NCBI GenBank assembly: GCA_041391485.1
Contig: JAWKNY010000021.1
Location: forward strand, 1-64,000
Direction: 5' to 3'
Length of the DNA stretch: 64,000 nt
From: JACKAF01 sp041391485
GTDB taxonomy: Bacteria; Bdellovibrionota; FAC87; UBA2466; JACKAF01
In this document: positions 18,094 through 27,365 of the stretch, in pieces
Layout: the number at the start of each line of letters is the position of its first letter
Numbering within the stretch: the stretch's first letter is position 1
Program-made: the position numbers and the translations under genes
Notes under the pieces: generated by a model
Seen by the model: only the letters and a program-made list of their open reading frames with translations
What the model was told of the DNA's origin: nothing
Database searches by the model: none

Positions 18094-20058
18094 TTAGTTG
18101 GTTTCGACTTCGAGTTCGCCTTCGCGAGATCGGTGAAAAAGGGTTTCAACGGCGGACATTTCGTCCAGACTTTGTAGTCGAGCGAGGGCTTGTCGGGCAA
18201 TTCCCGCTCCGTCAATTCCGTAACGTTCCCGTTGTTCGGCTTGTGTGGCGTGTTCCACCGGCGAGTCGGGCATTCCGAGCACTAAGGTGGGAGTCCGCAG
18301 CTGTTTTTGCGACATGAACTCCAGTACCGCGGATCCAAATCCGCCGACGACCGTATTCTCTTCAATGGTGACAACGAGGCGGGAGGCCGGAATCCAATCG
18401 CTCAAAAGCTTCTCGTCCAGCGGTTTCACAAAACGGGCGTTGATTACCGCAACGCTGTAGCCCTCTTCTTTCAAACGATCCGCGGCTTCAAGTGCCGATT
18501 GGACCGAGTAGCCAATCGCAACAAGGGTAACGTCCACCGCGTCGCCGGTCGCCTGAATTAGCTCACCCTCACCAATCTTCAACGGGCGAATCTCCGCTTC
18601 CTGGGGAACGCCCACCACCGGCCCACGCGGGTAACGAATGGCGGTGGGAGCTTTGTCATAGCGAATGGCCGTCAATAGCATGCGGCGCAGTTCGTTTTCA
18701 TCCTTGGGTGCCATCACCACGAAGTTTGGTACGGATCGGAGATAAGAAAGATCGTAGGCGCCTTGGTGTGTGGCGCCATCGGCACCCACCATTCCGGCGC
18801 GGTCCAAACAAAAAATCACGGGCAGATTCTGAATGCCGACATCATGGATGACCTGATCGAAAGCTCGTTGCAGGAACGTCGAGTAAATTGCGGTGACCGG
18901 ACGCATGCCCTCAGTGGCTAGCCCGGCGGCGAAAAGCACGGCGTGCGCTTCGGCGATACCCACATCATAACAACGATCCGGAAATTCCTTTTGGAATTTC
19001 ACGAGTCCGGTGCCACTCGGCATCGCGGCGGTAATTCCCAAGATGCGTTCATCCTCTCTCGCCAATTCAATCAGCGTGTCGGCAAAAACATCTTGATAGT
19101 TGTCGACCTTCTTGGGTTTAGACTGAATCCCGTCGCAGATCTTAAACGCACCCACACCGTGGTACTTTACCGGATTGTCTTCAGCGAGCTTGTAACCGCG
19201 TCCCTTGGTAGTGAGGGCGTGAACAAGATACGGCCCACCCTCAGGTCCGGCGTTTTTTACAAAATTGAGCGTATCCAGGATTTCAAAAATATCGTGTCCG
19301 TTAATGGGTCCAAGGTAACGGAAGCCAAAACATTCAAACAGCATTCCCGGAGTAAAAAAGCTTTTTACGGATCCGCGCACGCGTTTGGCAATTTCTTGTA
19401 CGGGCAATCCATGTTCGGAAATGGCTGCCAGGATACCTACGAGATCCTTGCGCAGTTTGTTGTAGCCGGGATTGGTTACCGTGCGGTTGATGAACTGGGA
19501 GAGCGCCCCGACGTTCGGATCAATGGACATCTCGTTGTCGTTGAATAGAAAAAGCAGATTCTTTGCAGGGATGTGACCGGCGTTGTTCATCGCCTCGTAG
19601 ACGAGTCCCCCAGTGAGCGAACCGTCGCCCACCACCGCGATGGACATGTGCGGATCTTTCTTGAGTCGCATCGCCTCTGCCATGCCGAGCGCCGAGGAGA
19701 GCGCTGTGCTGGCGTGTCCCGCGCCAAAATGATCGTAAGGGCTTTCACTGCGTGCCGTGAAACCAGCCAATCCGTCTTTTTGTCGAATGGTGTGAAACTG
19801 ATCCCGGCGTCCCGTTAGGATCTTGTGCGGGTAACTTTGGTGACCGACATCCCAAACGATCTTGTCCTGAGGCGTATCGAAAACGTAGTGTAGAGCGACG
19901 GTCAGCTCCACGGCCCCCAAGTTGGAAGCAAAATGTCCACCCTGTTGTGAAACCGTATCCAGAATAAAGTTGCGCACTTCCTCTACAACCTGAGGGAGCT
20001 GACCGGTGTTCAATTTACGCAGGTCTTCGGGTGAGTTGATCTTTGATAAAAGTTCCAC
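18094..20058 (-). CDS. dxs: 1-deoxy-D-xylulose-5-phosphate synthase
   Basis: First step of the DXP/MEP isoprenoid route: pyruvate plus glyceraldehyde-3-phosphate, TPP-dependent. I use the GTG at 20058 (VELLSKINSPEDLRKL), which matches usual Dxs N-termini and starts one base after the ispA stop. Landmarks are FASNLGAVELTVALHYVF with the catalytic His region, VVGDGSLTGGLVYEAMNNAG (TPP-Mg motif), FNDNEMSIDPNVG and LDRAGMVGADGATHQGAYDL. At 654 residues it is full length. It is directly behind ispA, whose substrate pathway it feeds. Confidence 0.95.
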   Translation of the reverse strand: MELLSKINSPEDLRKLNTGQLPQVVEEVRNFILDTVSQQGGHFASNLGAVELTVALHYVFDTPQDKIVWDVGHQSYPHKILTGRRDQFHTIRQKDGLAGFTARSESPYDHFGAGHASTALSSALGMAEAMRLKKDPHMSIAVVGDGSLTGGLVYEAMNNAGHIPAKNLLFLFNDNEMSIDPNVGALSQFINRTVTNPGYNKLRKDLVGILAAISEHGLPVQEIAKRVRGSVKSFFTPGMLFECFGFRYLGPINGHDIFEILDTLNFVKNAGPEGGPYLVHALTTKGRGYKLAEDNPVKYHGVGAFKICDGIQSKPKKVDNYQDVFADTLIELAREDERILGITAAMPSGTGLVKFQKEFPDRCYDVGIAEAHAVLFAAGLATEGMRPVTAIYSTFLQRAFDQVIHDVGIQNLPVIFCLDRAGMVGADGATHQGAYDLSYLRSVPNFVVMAPKDENELRRMLLTAIRYDKAPTAIRYPRGPVVGVPQEAEIRPLKIGEGELIQATGDAVDVTLVAIGYSVQSALEAADRLKEEGYSVAVINARFVKPLDEKLLSDWIPASRLVVTIEENTVVGGFGSAVLEFMSQKQLRTPTLVLGMPDSPVEHATQAEQRERYGIDGAGIARQALARLQSLDEMSAVETLFHRSREGELEVETN

Positions 20059-20059
20059 T

Positions 20060-20950
20060 TTAACTTTTTCTGGTTCGGATAAATTCCGCAATATCTATTA
20101 ATGTCTGGCCTTTCTTTTCGTCAATGCACGATATGGCAGAGTCAATAAGGCCGTTCAGTCGATCGCGGATTTCCCCCGGTGCTGTTAGTTGCGTGTAATT
20201 GGGCTTGGGCTTCTTGCGTGGCCCTCTTGAATAGCGAAAGTTTGCTTCCGAATCCAGAATATCGTCCGAAATCTGGAACGCCAGGCCCAACGCTTTTCCG
20301 TAGCGCCTCAGGTTGAGCTTGGTTTCTTCGTCGGTCTCTACCAAGCAAGTGGGAATCATCACCGAAGCCAAAATCAGTGCGCCCGTCTTGTGGATGTGAA
20401 TGAATTCGAGTTCGGGAAGGCTGTCGATTAGCTCCGCGCCTTTGGTAACATCCAAGAACTGTCCGCCCACCATTCCTCGCACACCCGAGTAGCAAGAGAG
20501 GGTGGCGACACAATTCAAAACCTGCTCGGCCGTGAACTCGTTGTCTCGGAGGTCCAACATCGTGGTGAAGGCCTCGGTCAATAGAGCATCGCCGGCAAGA
20601 ATGGCGACGGCTTCTCCAAATTTCTTGTGATTGGAAGGTTTTCCCCGGCGTGTATCGTCGTCGTCCAACGCCGGAAGGTCATCGTGGATCAAAGAATAAG
20701 TGTGAATGTACTCGAGGGCACACGCCGCGGGTAGCACCCGTTTGGCCGGCAGTCCCAAGTACTCGGCCACGGTCACCATCAACATGGGGCGGAGACGTTT
20801 CCCGCCGCCCTGGATGCTGTAACGCATCGCCTCGACCATGGGGCGAAGCTGTTTTGAGATCGACTGCTCAAAACGATCAAGACACGAGTCGATGTACTGG
20901 CTGATTAGCTGTACACGTTCTTCACTAAAGGCTTCCCAGCCCACCGGCAT
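20060..20950 (-). CDS. ispA: Polyprenyl (farnesyl/geranyl) diphosphate synthase
   Basis: Condenses isopentenyl and allylic diphosphates. About 296 residues. The first Asp-rich motif is SLIHDDLPALDDDDTRRGKP (about 90-108), and the second is FQISDDILD (about 230). GGGKRLRPMLMV near 52 binds the diphosphate. KTGALI near 193 is typical of the FPP/GGPP type. The start is uncertain: ATG 20950 has GGAG immediately before it, and a TTG lies two codons further up. It sits between xseB and dxs, a common bacterial order. Confidence 0.93.
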   Translation of the reverse strand: MPVGWEAFSEERVQLISQYIDSCLDRFEQSISKQLRPMVEAMRYSIQGGGKRLRPMLMVTVAEYLGLPAKRVLPAACALEYIHTYSLIHDDLPALDDDDTRRGKPSNHKKFGEAVAILAGDALLTEAFTTMLDLRDNEFTAEQVLNCVATLSCYSGVRGMVGGQFLDVTKGAELIDSLPELEFIHIHKTGALILASVMIPTCLVETDEETKLNLRRYGKALGLAFQISDDILDSEANFRYSRGPRKKPKPNYTQLTAPGEIRDRLNGLIDSAISCIDEKKGQTLIDIAEFIRTRKS

Positions 20951-21040
20951 CTCCAAGTGCGTGGTTTTTGTTGAGTCCCCCCCATGGGATAGAACCGTAA
21001 TTTAACGAACATACGTGATGACAAAGATCAGTGTCAAACT

Positions 21041-21280
21041 CTACTGGGCTTCAAAAGGCTCGGTGGCTAGTCCAGTTTCGGGAGTGCCGAGGACTTTCTC
21101 GACCCGCTTTTCCACGGCTTCCAAGCGTTCGAGGCACTCGCGCGAAAAAGCGACGCCCTTTTCGAAGGCCTTGAGCTGCTCTTCCAACGGGACATCTCCC
21201 TTTTCGAGCACGCCTACCGTTTTTTCCAGGTCGGCCAGGGCTGTTTCAAAGCTACGAGTTTTTGTTGTCTTGGACGCCAT
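21041..21280 (-). CDS. xseB: Exodeoxyribonuclease VII small subunit
   Basis: 79 residues. The sequence FETALADLEKTVGVLEKGDV followed by LEEQLKAFEKGVAFSRECLE is the characteristic helical hairpin of XseB. It partners XseA in degrading single-stranded DNA; xseA is not in the window. It begins the xseB-ispA-dxs run (90-base gap to ispA), an arrangement widely shared in bacteria, and diverges from the livJ gene. Confidence 0.92.
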   Translation of the reverse strand: MASKTTKTRSFETALADLEKTVGVLEKGDVPLEEQLKAFEKGVAFSRECLERLEAVEKRVEKVLGTPETGLATEPFEAQ

Positions 21281-21420
21281 CGAGCAACCATAGGAGCGGC
21301 AGTACGGGCGGTCAAGCAGAGACGCGGGTGCATCGAAGCCGTCGAAATTGCTTTAATACTTGCCCCAGGCCACTAACTTAGCTACATATTCTAATGATGG
21401 GTGCTTTGATGGGGGGTGTC

Positions 21421-22608
21421 ATGCAGCCTGTTTTTAGATCCAATAATCGTAGATTTTTTCTAGTCGCAGTCGTTTTTCTTTCCTTACTTGGGTTTGTGAA
21501 CTGCACCAAGAAGGGAGAAACCGGGGCCTCGGCTCAGGCCGATCTCGAGGCGCTGCTGCTCGGTGAGTTTGGTACTATGACGGGGCCGGAGAGCACATTC
21601 GGGATTTCCACGCACCGTGGGATCATGATGGCCGTGGAAGAGGCCAATGCCGCGGGCGGCATCAAAGGCAAACCCATTAAGGTAATCAGCCTGGATGATC
21701 AGGGGCGTTCCGACGAAGCGGTGACGGCTGTCACGAAGCTGGTTACCCAGGAAAACGTTCAGCTCATCTTAGGGGAAGTGGCCAGCTCCCGTTCGATCGC
21801 GGCCGCTCCGGTGGCCCAGAAATACAAAGTGCCGATGATCAGCCCCTCCAGCACGAACCCTCGTGTAACCCAGGTAGGCGATTTTATCTTCCGCGTTTGT
21901 TTTATTGATCCCTTCCAAGGCAAGGTGATGGCCAAGTTTGCAGCACAGAACTTGAAGATGAAGACGGCTGCCATCCTTCGTGACATCAAGAGCGATTACA
22001 GCGTAGGACTTGCAGACTTCTTTGCAGAAGATTTCCAAAAAATGGGCGGAAAAATCATCAGTGATCTTTCCTATTCCTCCGGAGATGCGGATTTCAAGGC
22101 ACAGCTCACGGCTATCAAGCTGAAAAAACCCGACGTTCTTTTCATTCCGGGCTATTACACGGAAGTCGGCCTCATCGCTCGCCAGGCGCGTGAATTGAAT
22201 TACGCCGGCGTGTTGATGGGTGGTGACGGATGGGACAGCGCGAAGCTGACCGAAATCGGCGGCAAAGCGGTCGTGGGTGGCTACTTTAGCTCGCACTACT
22301 CTCCCAAGAGCGACAAGCCCGTCGTGCAAAACTTTGTTTCGAAGTACAAAGAAAAATACAACGGGGAAGTGCCGAACGGTCTAGCGGCGATGGGCTACGA
22401 TGCCGCTCGTGTCGCGATCGCAGCGGCACTCAGCTCCCCCACCTTGGCTCCTACCGACTTGCGCGACGCTGTCGCCAAGACGAAGGAATTCGAAGGGGTG
22501 ACCGGAGTGATCTCGCTCAACGATGAGCGCAACGCGGTAAAGCCCGCGGTTGTGCTCAAGGTGATGGCGAGCAATGACTATGAATACGTAACCACCGTAA
22601 ACCCCTAA
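21421..22608 (+). CDS. livJ: Branched-chain amino-acid ABC transporter, substrate-binding lipoprotein
   Basis: 395 residues from the ATG at 21421, preceded by GGGGGGTG; an in-frame ATG at 21394 lacks a ribosome site. The signal ends LLGFVNC, making it a lipoprotein. The periplasmic binding protein I fold is evident: GEFGTMTGPESTFGISTHRG, ANAAGGIKGKPIKVISLDDQ, VPMISPSSTNPRVT and GYDAARVAIAAAL. Family members bind Leu/Ile/Val or other amides and small acids; the exact ligand cannot be read from sequence. It heads a complete livJHMGF operon. Confidence 0.9.
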   Translation: MQPVFRSNNRRFFLVAVVFLSLLGFVNCTKKGETGASAQADLEALLLGEFGTMTGPESTFGISTHRGIMMAVEEANAAGGIKGKPIKVISLDDQGRSDEAVTAVTKLVTQENVQLILGEVASSRSIAAAPVAQKYKVPMISPSSTNPRVTQVGDFIFRVCFIDPFQGKVMAKFAAQNLKMKTAAILRDIKSDYSVGLADFFAEDFQKMGGKIISDLSYSSGDADFKAQLTAIKLKKPDVLFIPGYYTEVGLIARQARELNYAGVLMGGDGWDSAKLTEIGGKAVVGGYFSSHYSPKSDKPVVQNFVSKYKEKYNGEVPNGLAAMGYDAARVAIAAALSSPTLAPTDLRDAVAKTKEFEGVTGVISLNDERNAVKPAVVLKVMASNDYEYVTTVNP

Positions 22609-22615
22609 GGTTACG

Positions 22616-23515
22616 TTGCAAGCGCTTATTCAAAATCTGGTCAATGGTCTGGCTCAAGGGAGCGTCTACGCACTCGTGGCGCTCGGGTACACCATGGTGT
22701 ACGGAGTCTTGCAGTTCATCAACTTCGCGCACGCCGAAATCTTCATGCTGGGAGCTTTTGGCGGGATCTTTGTCGCCGGCTGGCTAACAAACGGGGAAGG
22801 TTCATTTCTTTCGTTGGTGCTAGTCACTTTTGGTTCGATGGCGTTCTGTACAGGGGTGGGGCTTGCCGTCGAGCGCATCGCGTACCGGCCTCTGCGCCAC
22901 GCGCCCCGGCTGAACGTGCTCATCACGGCCATCGGTGTTTCACTGCTGCTTCAAAACCTCGGCATACTTATTTTTGGTGCAGACCCTCGGGTTTTTCCGG
23001 CAGTCATCCCCACCAAAGCCTTGTTTGATTCGCAGAACTTGGTGATCAACAACATTCAGATCCTGGTGATCGGTACCTCTGCGGCGCTGATGCTCGGTTT
23101 GCATTGGCTCGTTCGGCACACCAAGCTTGGAATGGCGATGCGGGCGGTGAGCTTTGACATCGAAACGGCGAGCCTGATGGGTATTCCCATTGATCGCGTG
23201 ATTGCTTTTACCTTCGCCATAGGCTCGGCGCTCGCCGGCTGTGCGGCTGTTCTCTACGGCCTGACGTATCCCAAAGTCGATCCTCTGATGGGTGTCATCA
23301 TCGGCATCAAGGCGTTTGTTGCTGCCGTGTTTGGGGGAATCGGAAGTTTTGTGGGGGCGGCGGTAGGCGGGATCTTGATGGGATTGGCGGAGACCCTGGT
23401 TGTCTACTACGTCTCTTCGAGTTTTAGGGACGCTCTTGCGTTCGGATTGCTGATTGTGATCTTGCTGGTGAAACCCACAGGCCTATTCGGTTCGATGGCA
23501 AAAGAGAAGGTATGA
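22616..23515 (+). CDS. livH: Branched-chain amino-acid ABC transporter, permease LivH
   Basis: 299 residues, about eight membrane helices. The N-terminus LVNGLAQGSVYALVALGYTM and GVLQFINFAHAEIFMLGAF are the standard LivH opening. GGIGSFVGAAVGGILMGLAE near the C-terminus is the permease signature region. The start is TTG at 22616, with AAGG placed well before it, 7 bases after livJ. Its stop overlaps livM by an ATGA. Confidence 0.92.
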   Translation: MQALIQNLVNGLAQGSVYALVALGYTMVYGVLQFINFAHAEIFMLGAFGGIFVAGWLTNGEGSFLSLVLVTFGSMAFCTGVGLAVERIAYRPLRHAPRLNVLITAIGVSLLLQNLGILIFGADPRVFPAVIPTKALFDSQNLVINNIQILVIGTSAALMLGLHWLVRHTKLGMAMRAVSFDIETASLMGIPIDRVIAFTFAIGSALAGCAAVLYGLTYPKVDPLMGVIIGIKAFVAAVFGGIGSFVGAAVGGILMGLAETLVVYYVSSSFRDALAFGLLIVILLVKPTGLFGSMAKEKV

Positions 23516-24521
23516 TGGCGGACACGCACAGTTTGTTTTTCGGCGATGAAGATGGACTGAAAACGCCGTGGCAAATTCTGGGCTTTGCTCTGCTCGTGCT
23601 TGTCCTCATGGGTGTTAGCACCCTTGTGGAAAACAACATTAACCCTTACGTTCAACGCATCATCGTCAACTGTGGTATCGGAATTATTCTGGGGCTGAGT
23701 CTGAACCTGGTAAACGGTTGCGCCGGCCAGTTTTCCTTGGGCCACGCGGGCTTTATGGCGGTGGGCGCCTATATCAGTGCTTATCTAACGACGGTACTGA
23801 TGCCGTTCGGCGGATTCTTCCAGACGGAGCTTGGAGTCGGTGTTGCGGTGGTAGCCGGCGGGCTTGCGGCTGCGGTGTCCGGCTATGTGGTTGGCTTGCC
23901 GTCTCTGCGTTTACGCGGGGATTACTCTGGCCATCGTTACGTTGGGCTTTGGCGAAATCATTCGCATCGTATTTCTGAATATCAGCGCTGTCGGTGGGCC
24001 GCGCGGTCTGCCCGGGATTCCACTGGCTTCGAATTTTTCTGGGTCTACCTGTGGGCGATAATAACCTTTGCGATCATCTACCGGCTCATCCACTCCTCTG
24101 CCGGGCGAGCCATCCTCTCCATCCGAGAAGATGAGATCTCGTCTCAGTCCATGGGGGTGAATGTTTCGCACTACAAAGTCGTGGCTTTTGTGGTGAGCGC
24201 TTTTTTGCGGGTGTCGCGGGCGGGTTGTTCGCTCACTATCAAGGGTTTATCGATCCGAACACTTTTAACTTCAATCGTTCGGTTGAAGTCGTCATCATGG
24301 TCGTGATTGGCGGGATGGGGAGCCTTTCGGGAGCGGTGATCGGTGCCATACTTGTTACGATGTTACCCGAGCTGCTTCGCTTCTTTGCGCAGTACCGGAT
24401 GGTGATCTTTTCGGGGCTTCTGGTACTCGTCATGTTGTTGCGTCCCATGGGGATTTTCGGGCGGCACGAACTTTGGGAAGCGTCCTGGTTTCCGAACCTC
24501 AAAAGGAAGCCGAAACCATGA
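23512..24521 (+). CDS. livM: Branched-chain amino-acid ABC transporter, permease LivM (three frameshifts)
   Basis: About 336 residues once three single-base errors are repaired: an extra T near 23926 (GDY then LAIVTLGFGEI), a missing T in the T5 run 24034-24038, and a missing T in the T6 run 24201-24206. With these fixed the protein reads continuously, including GLSLNLVNGCAGQFSLGHAG, LAIVTLGFGEIIRIVFLN, GVAGGLFAHYQGF and VVIGGMGSLSGAVIGA. All are standard LivM regions. The other four transporter genes are intact, so a sequencing error is more likely than decay. It begins at the livH stop and overlaps livG by ATGA. Confidence 0.85.
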
Positions 24522-25303
24522 GCGCAACGGCAGCCAAAGAGGTTCTCAAACTAAATGGTGTCTCCGTCTCCTTTGGCGGGTTGAAGGCAGTTTCGGATTT
24601 TGGAATCTGCTTGCACGAGTCTGAACTCTGCGGACTCATTGGTCCCAATGGTGCTGGCAAGACGACGGTCTTCAACTTGATCACTGGGGTTTACCTACCT
24701 GATTCCGGGACGATGGATTTAGATGGGAAAAACCTGCGCGGACTTCCGCCACACGAAATTTCCCGAGCAGGCATTGCGCGCACCTTCCAGAATATCCGGC
24801 TCTACAAGGAGCTGACGGTACTGGAAAACGTGTTAGTTTCCTATCACATGCGCAAACCCTACGGGTACGTGGATGCGCTACTGCGGACGCGCAACTTCTA
24901 CGCAAAGGAACACGAGCTCAAGGAGCAAGCCTTGCGGTTGCTCTCTGTCGTGGGGCTTAAGAACAACCCCGAGGATTTAGCAGGTTCGCTTTCCTACGGG
25001 GATCAGCGCCGTTTGGAGATCGCGCGCGCTCTGGCAACGAGTCCCAAAGTCTTGCTACTGGATGAGCCTGGGGCGGGTCTGAATTCGGGTGAAAAAGTGG
25101 ATCTCATGAACGTGGTTTCCAGGATCCGCGATCAATTCAAAGTGACGATTCTTGTGATCGAACACGATATGAAATTCGTCATGGGAATCTGCGAACGGAT
25201 TATGGTTTTGGATCATGGGGAGCTCATCGCCGAAGGCACTCCCAAAGAGATCCAAAACAACCCAAAGGTGATCGAAGCTTACCTCGGGGTGGCGGATGCT
25301 TGA
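24518..25303 (+). CDS. livG: Branched-chain amino-acid ABC transporter, ATPase LivG
   Basis: 261 residues. Walker A is GPNGAGKTT, the signature region is LSYGDQRRLEIARALA, and Walker B is LLLDEPGAG. The insert ISRAGIARTFQNIRLYKELT is typical of LivG. The ATG at 24518 overlaps the livM stop and follows AAAAGGAAG; earlier in-frame codons lie inside livM. It overlaps livF by 8 bases. Confidence 0.94.
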   Translation: MSATAAKEVLKLNGVSVSFGGLKAVSDFGICLHESELCGLIGPNGAGKTTVFNLITGVYLPDSGTMDLDGKNLRGLPPHEISRAGIARTFQNIRLYKELTVLENVLVSYHMRKPYGYVDALLRTRNFYAKEHELKEQALRLLSVVGLKNNPEDLAGSLSYGDQRRLEIARALATSPKVLLLDEPGAGLNSGEKVDLMNVVSRIRDQFKVTILVIEHDMKFVMGICERIMVLDHGELIAEGTPKEIQNNPKVIEAYLGVADA

Positions 25304-25991
25304 TATTCAGAATCTTTCCGTAAATTACGGACCCATCCAAGCGCTTAAGAACATTTCGTTGCGAGTGGACGCCGGAGAGATAGTCGCCTTAATTGGCTGC
25401 AATGGTGCCGGTAAGACGACAACTTTGAGGGCTATCTCCGGTCTTTTGCGACCGGCGTCCGGGCATGTTCAGTTCGACGGGAAAGACATTACGCGAGAAA
25501 AACCGCATGAAGTGGTCCGGCGCGGGCTCTGCCACGTGCCCGAGCGTCGCGGGATTTTTGCCAACTTGACGGTGCTTGAGAATCTAATCGTAGGGGCCTA
25601 CACGCGGAAGATAACGCAAAAAGCTTTTGATGAAGTGTACGAGCTTTTCCCAATTTTGAAAGAGCGCACCAAGCAGATCGCCGGAACGCTTTCGGGCGGT
25701 GAGCAGCAAATGCTGGCGATTAGCCGCGCCCTTCTCGCGCAACCGCGGCTCATGCTTTTGGACGAACCGTCTCTCGGTCTGGCACCTCAGATTACTCAAT
25801 CCATCTTCAATACGATTCGAACCATCAATAAGAGCGGCACAACTGTGATGTTGGTCGAGCAGAACGCCAATGCGGCACTTAAGATTGCCGATCGCGCTTA
25901 TGTGCTGGAAGTCGGTGAAACCGTGCTTTCGGGATCAGGCGCTGAATTGCTCGACAACGACGAGGTTCGTCGGGCTTACCTCGGCGAGTGA
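25296..25991 (+). CDS. livF: Branched-chain amino-acid ABC transporter, ATPase LivF
   Basis: 231 residues. Walker A is GCNGAGKTT, the signature is LSGGEQQMLAISRALL, and Walker B is LMLLDEPSLGLAP, which includes the LivF-type SLGLAP. HVPERRGIFANLTVLENL is another LivF marker. It is the last gene of livJHMGF. Its final 57 bases are overlapped by a small gene on the other strand. Confidence 0.94.
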   Translation: MLDIQNLSVNYGPIQALKNISLRVDAGEIVALIGCNGAGKTTTLRAISGLLRPASGHVQFDGKDITREKPHEVVRRGLCHVPERRGIFANLTVLENLIVGAYTRKITQKAFDEVYELFPILKERTKQIAGTLSGGEQQMLAISRALLAQPRLMLLDEPSLGLAPQITQSIFNTIRTINKSGTTVMLVEQNANAALKIADRAYVLEVGETVLSGSGAELLDNDEVRRAYLGE

Positions 25992-26156
25992 GCGGCGAGT
26001 TTCCGAATCTTTCAGGACCTCGCTCATCTTTTCCACAAACCAGTACTCGTGGCCGATTTGGGTGACATCTTTTCCATAAATTGCGGCCAAACGAGTGGCT
26101 TCGGGGCTGCGGCTTTCGATGGCTTTTACAGCGGCAAGGAATTCATGGGTCTTCAT
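25935..26156 (-). CDS. Small protein of unknown function
   Basis: 73 residues starting MKTHEFLAAVKAIESRSPEA. An unusually strong ribosome site, TAGGAGG, lies 5 bases before the ATG, which is the main reason to believe in it. The sequence is hydrophilic and mainly helical (YWFVEKMSEVLKDSETRR), with no signal or membrane segment. Its last 57 bases run antisense to the end of livF. No family recognised. Confidence 0.5.
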   Translation of the reverse strand: MKTHEFLAAVKAIESRSPEATRLAAIYGKDVTQIGHEYWFVEKMSEVLKDSETRRSLAEVSPTNLVVVEQFSA

Positions 26157-26377
26157 GGGGGCCTCCTAAGTTTGCGGGGACGTGGCACCGTCCTATTCTT
26201 AGTATACGAATCCCAAGGGGCCGACCGAACCCATGCGGGTGTCGCGAATTAACATAAATATAACAGTCACTTAAGTGCGCACTCTGGGCTGTTGACTCGG
26301 TGCACCATTTTGGGTATTTGTGGTCCCCTTAATGGCTGGGGGACACCATTAACCGGGGGCATTGCAGGAGAGAGTGA

Positions 26378-27365
26378 ATGTTCGTCCAGTCCCCGTTGTT
26401 GCTGACCGTTGCCCTACTATTGGCCCTTTCCAATCCCTTGGCCCACGCTGCCAAAAAGAAATCAGAGGATGACGACGCGCTTGAGTGTGCGCTGAGAGTG
26501 ATCCGCGCCGCCGCCAAGAAAGCGGGTCCGGAGGAGCTGGATCGTTTGCGAAATGAGATCGTGAACGGGACGGAGATCATCCCGAACGATCGCCCGGCTC
26601 TGGAGCCGGTGCAGTTAATGGTGATCAAGGCGCTTTCCACGGACGAGGAAAACGGATTCACCGCCGAGGAGCCTCCTCGAGTGTATGGCGAAGATGGGGT
26701 TTTTGGACAAGGTGACGGCGCGGGATGAAGTGCGTCGACGAAGCGATGACCAGATTCGTACCATTCTTTTTGGAATGAGTTCGCGCAATGAAGGCCGCGG
26801 CTACTACGTGCGCGCTGACTGGAATGAAAGCGATGTGAGGTTCTACGCTACGGCCTTTGCAAAAAAAGAACTGCAGAACACGGAATGGTTCGTCGGAAAG
26901 GTACGCGAGATCGCCGATCGAACTCGCCGTCCGCGAAGCGCGGGTGCGACGACGATGCGTCAGTGGTTTGATGTGCTCAAAGAAAAAGGCACAGGTAAAC
27001 TGGAATCGCCTAAGATTGGCCGCGCTACCGCAGTAGTGATGGCGCACATGCACCCCGAACTTGCTAGCTACGTCACGGATCTCGCCGGGGATGCTGTTTA
27101 TGGGGACGGACTAGGAACGCCTTCGGATACCAGTCAGGTTTACCGTATCCTGCGCGACCTGCACCGCGACGGCTATGCCGAGCGCAAATACGAGACCGGA
27201 AACCGCCGTTCGTGGATGGCCTGCTCGACCGGGTTCATCGGGACCGATACTTCAGCTGACATGGAAAAGTTGCACGGCTGGACAACGATTGAAGGTGAAA
27301 TGGCTTTGGCGCAGTGGTTTCGATTCCACTACGCCGTTCTCGAGGCTAAGGCGCCTCGGAACTAG
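26378..27365 (+). CDS. Secreted protein of unknown function (one frameshift)
   Basis: About 328 residues when one C of 26672-26673 is removed. The start follows GCAGGAGAG. The signal peptide ends NPLAHA, followed by AKKKSEDDDALECALRVI. In the raw sequence the first frame ends after FTAEEPPRVYGEDG, which has an odd composition. The plus-one frame continues AEELLECMAKMGFLDKV, a smooth amphipathic helix, then a globular C-terminal half (RDEVRRRSDDQIRTILFGM). An alternative is two separate overlapping genes, the second from the ATG at 26685, but that one would lack a signal peptide. Function unknown. Confidence 0.55.

Noticed and set aside
18080..18101. Short hairpin CCAAC/GTTGG between the sensor-like gene and dxs
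   Set aside because: The stem is only 5 base pairs and overlaps the dxs stop; too weak to call a terminator.
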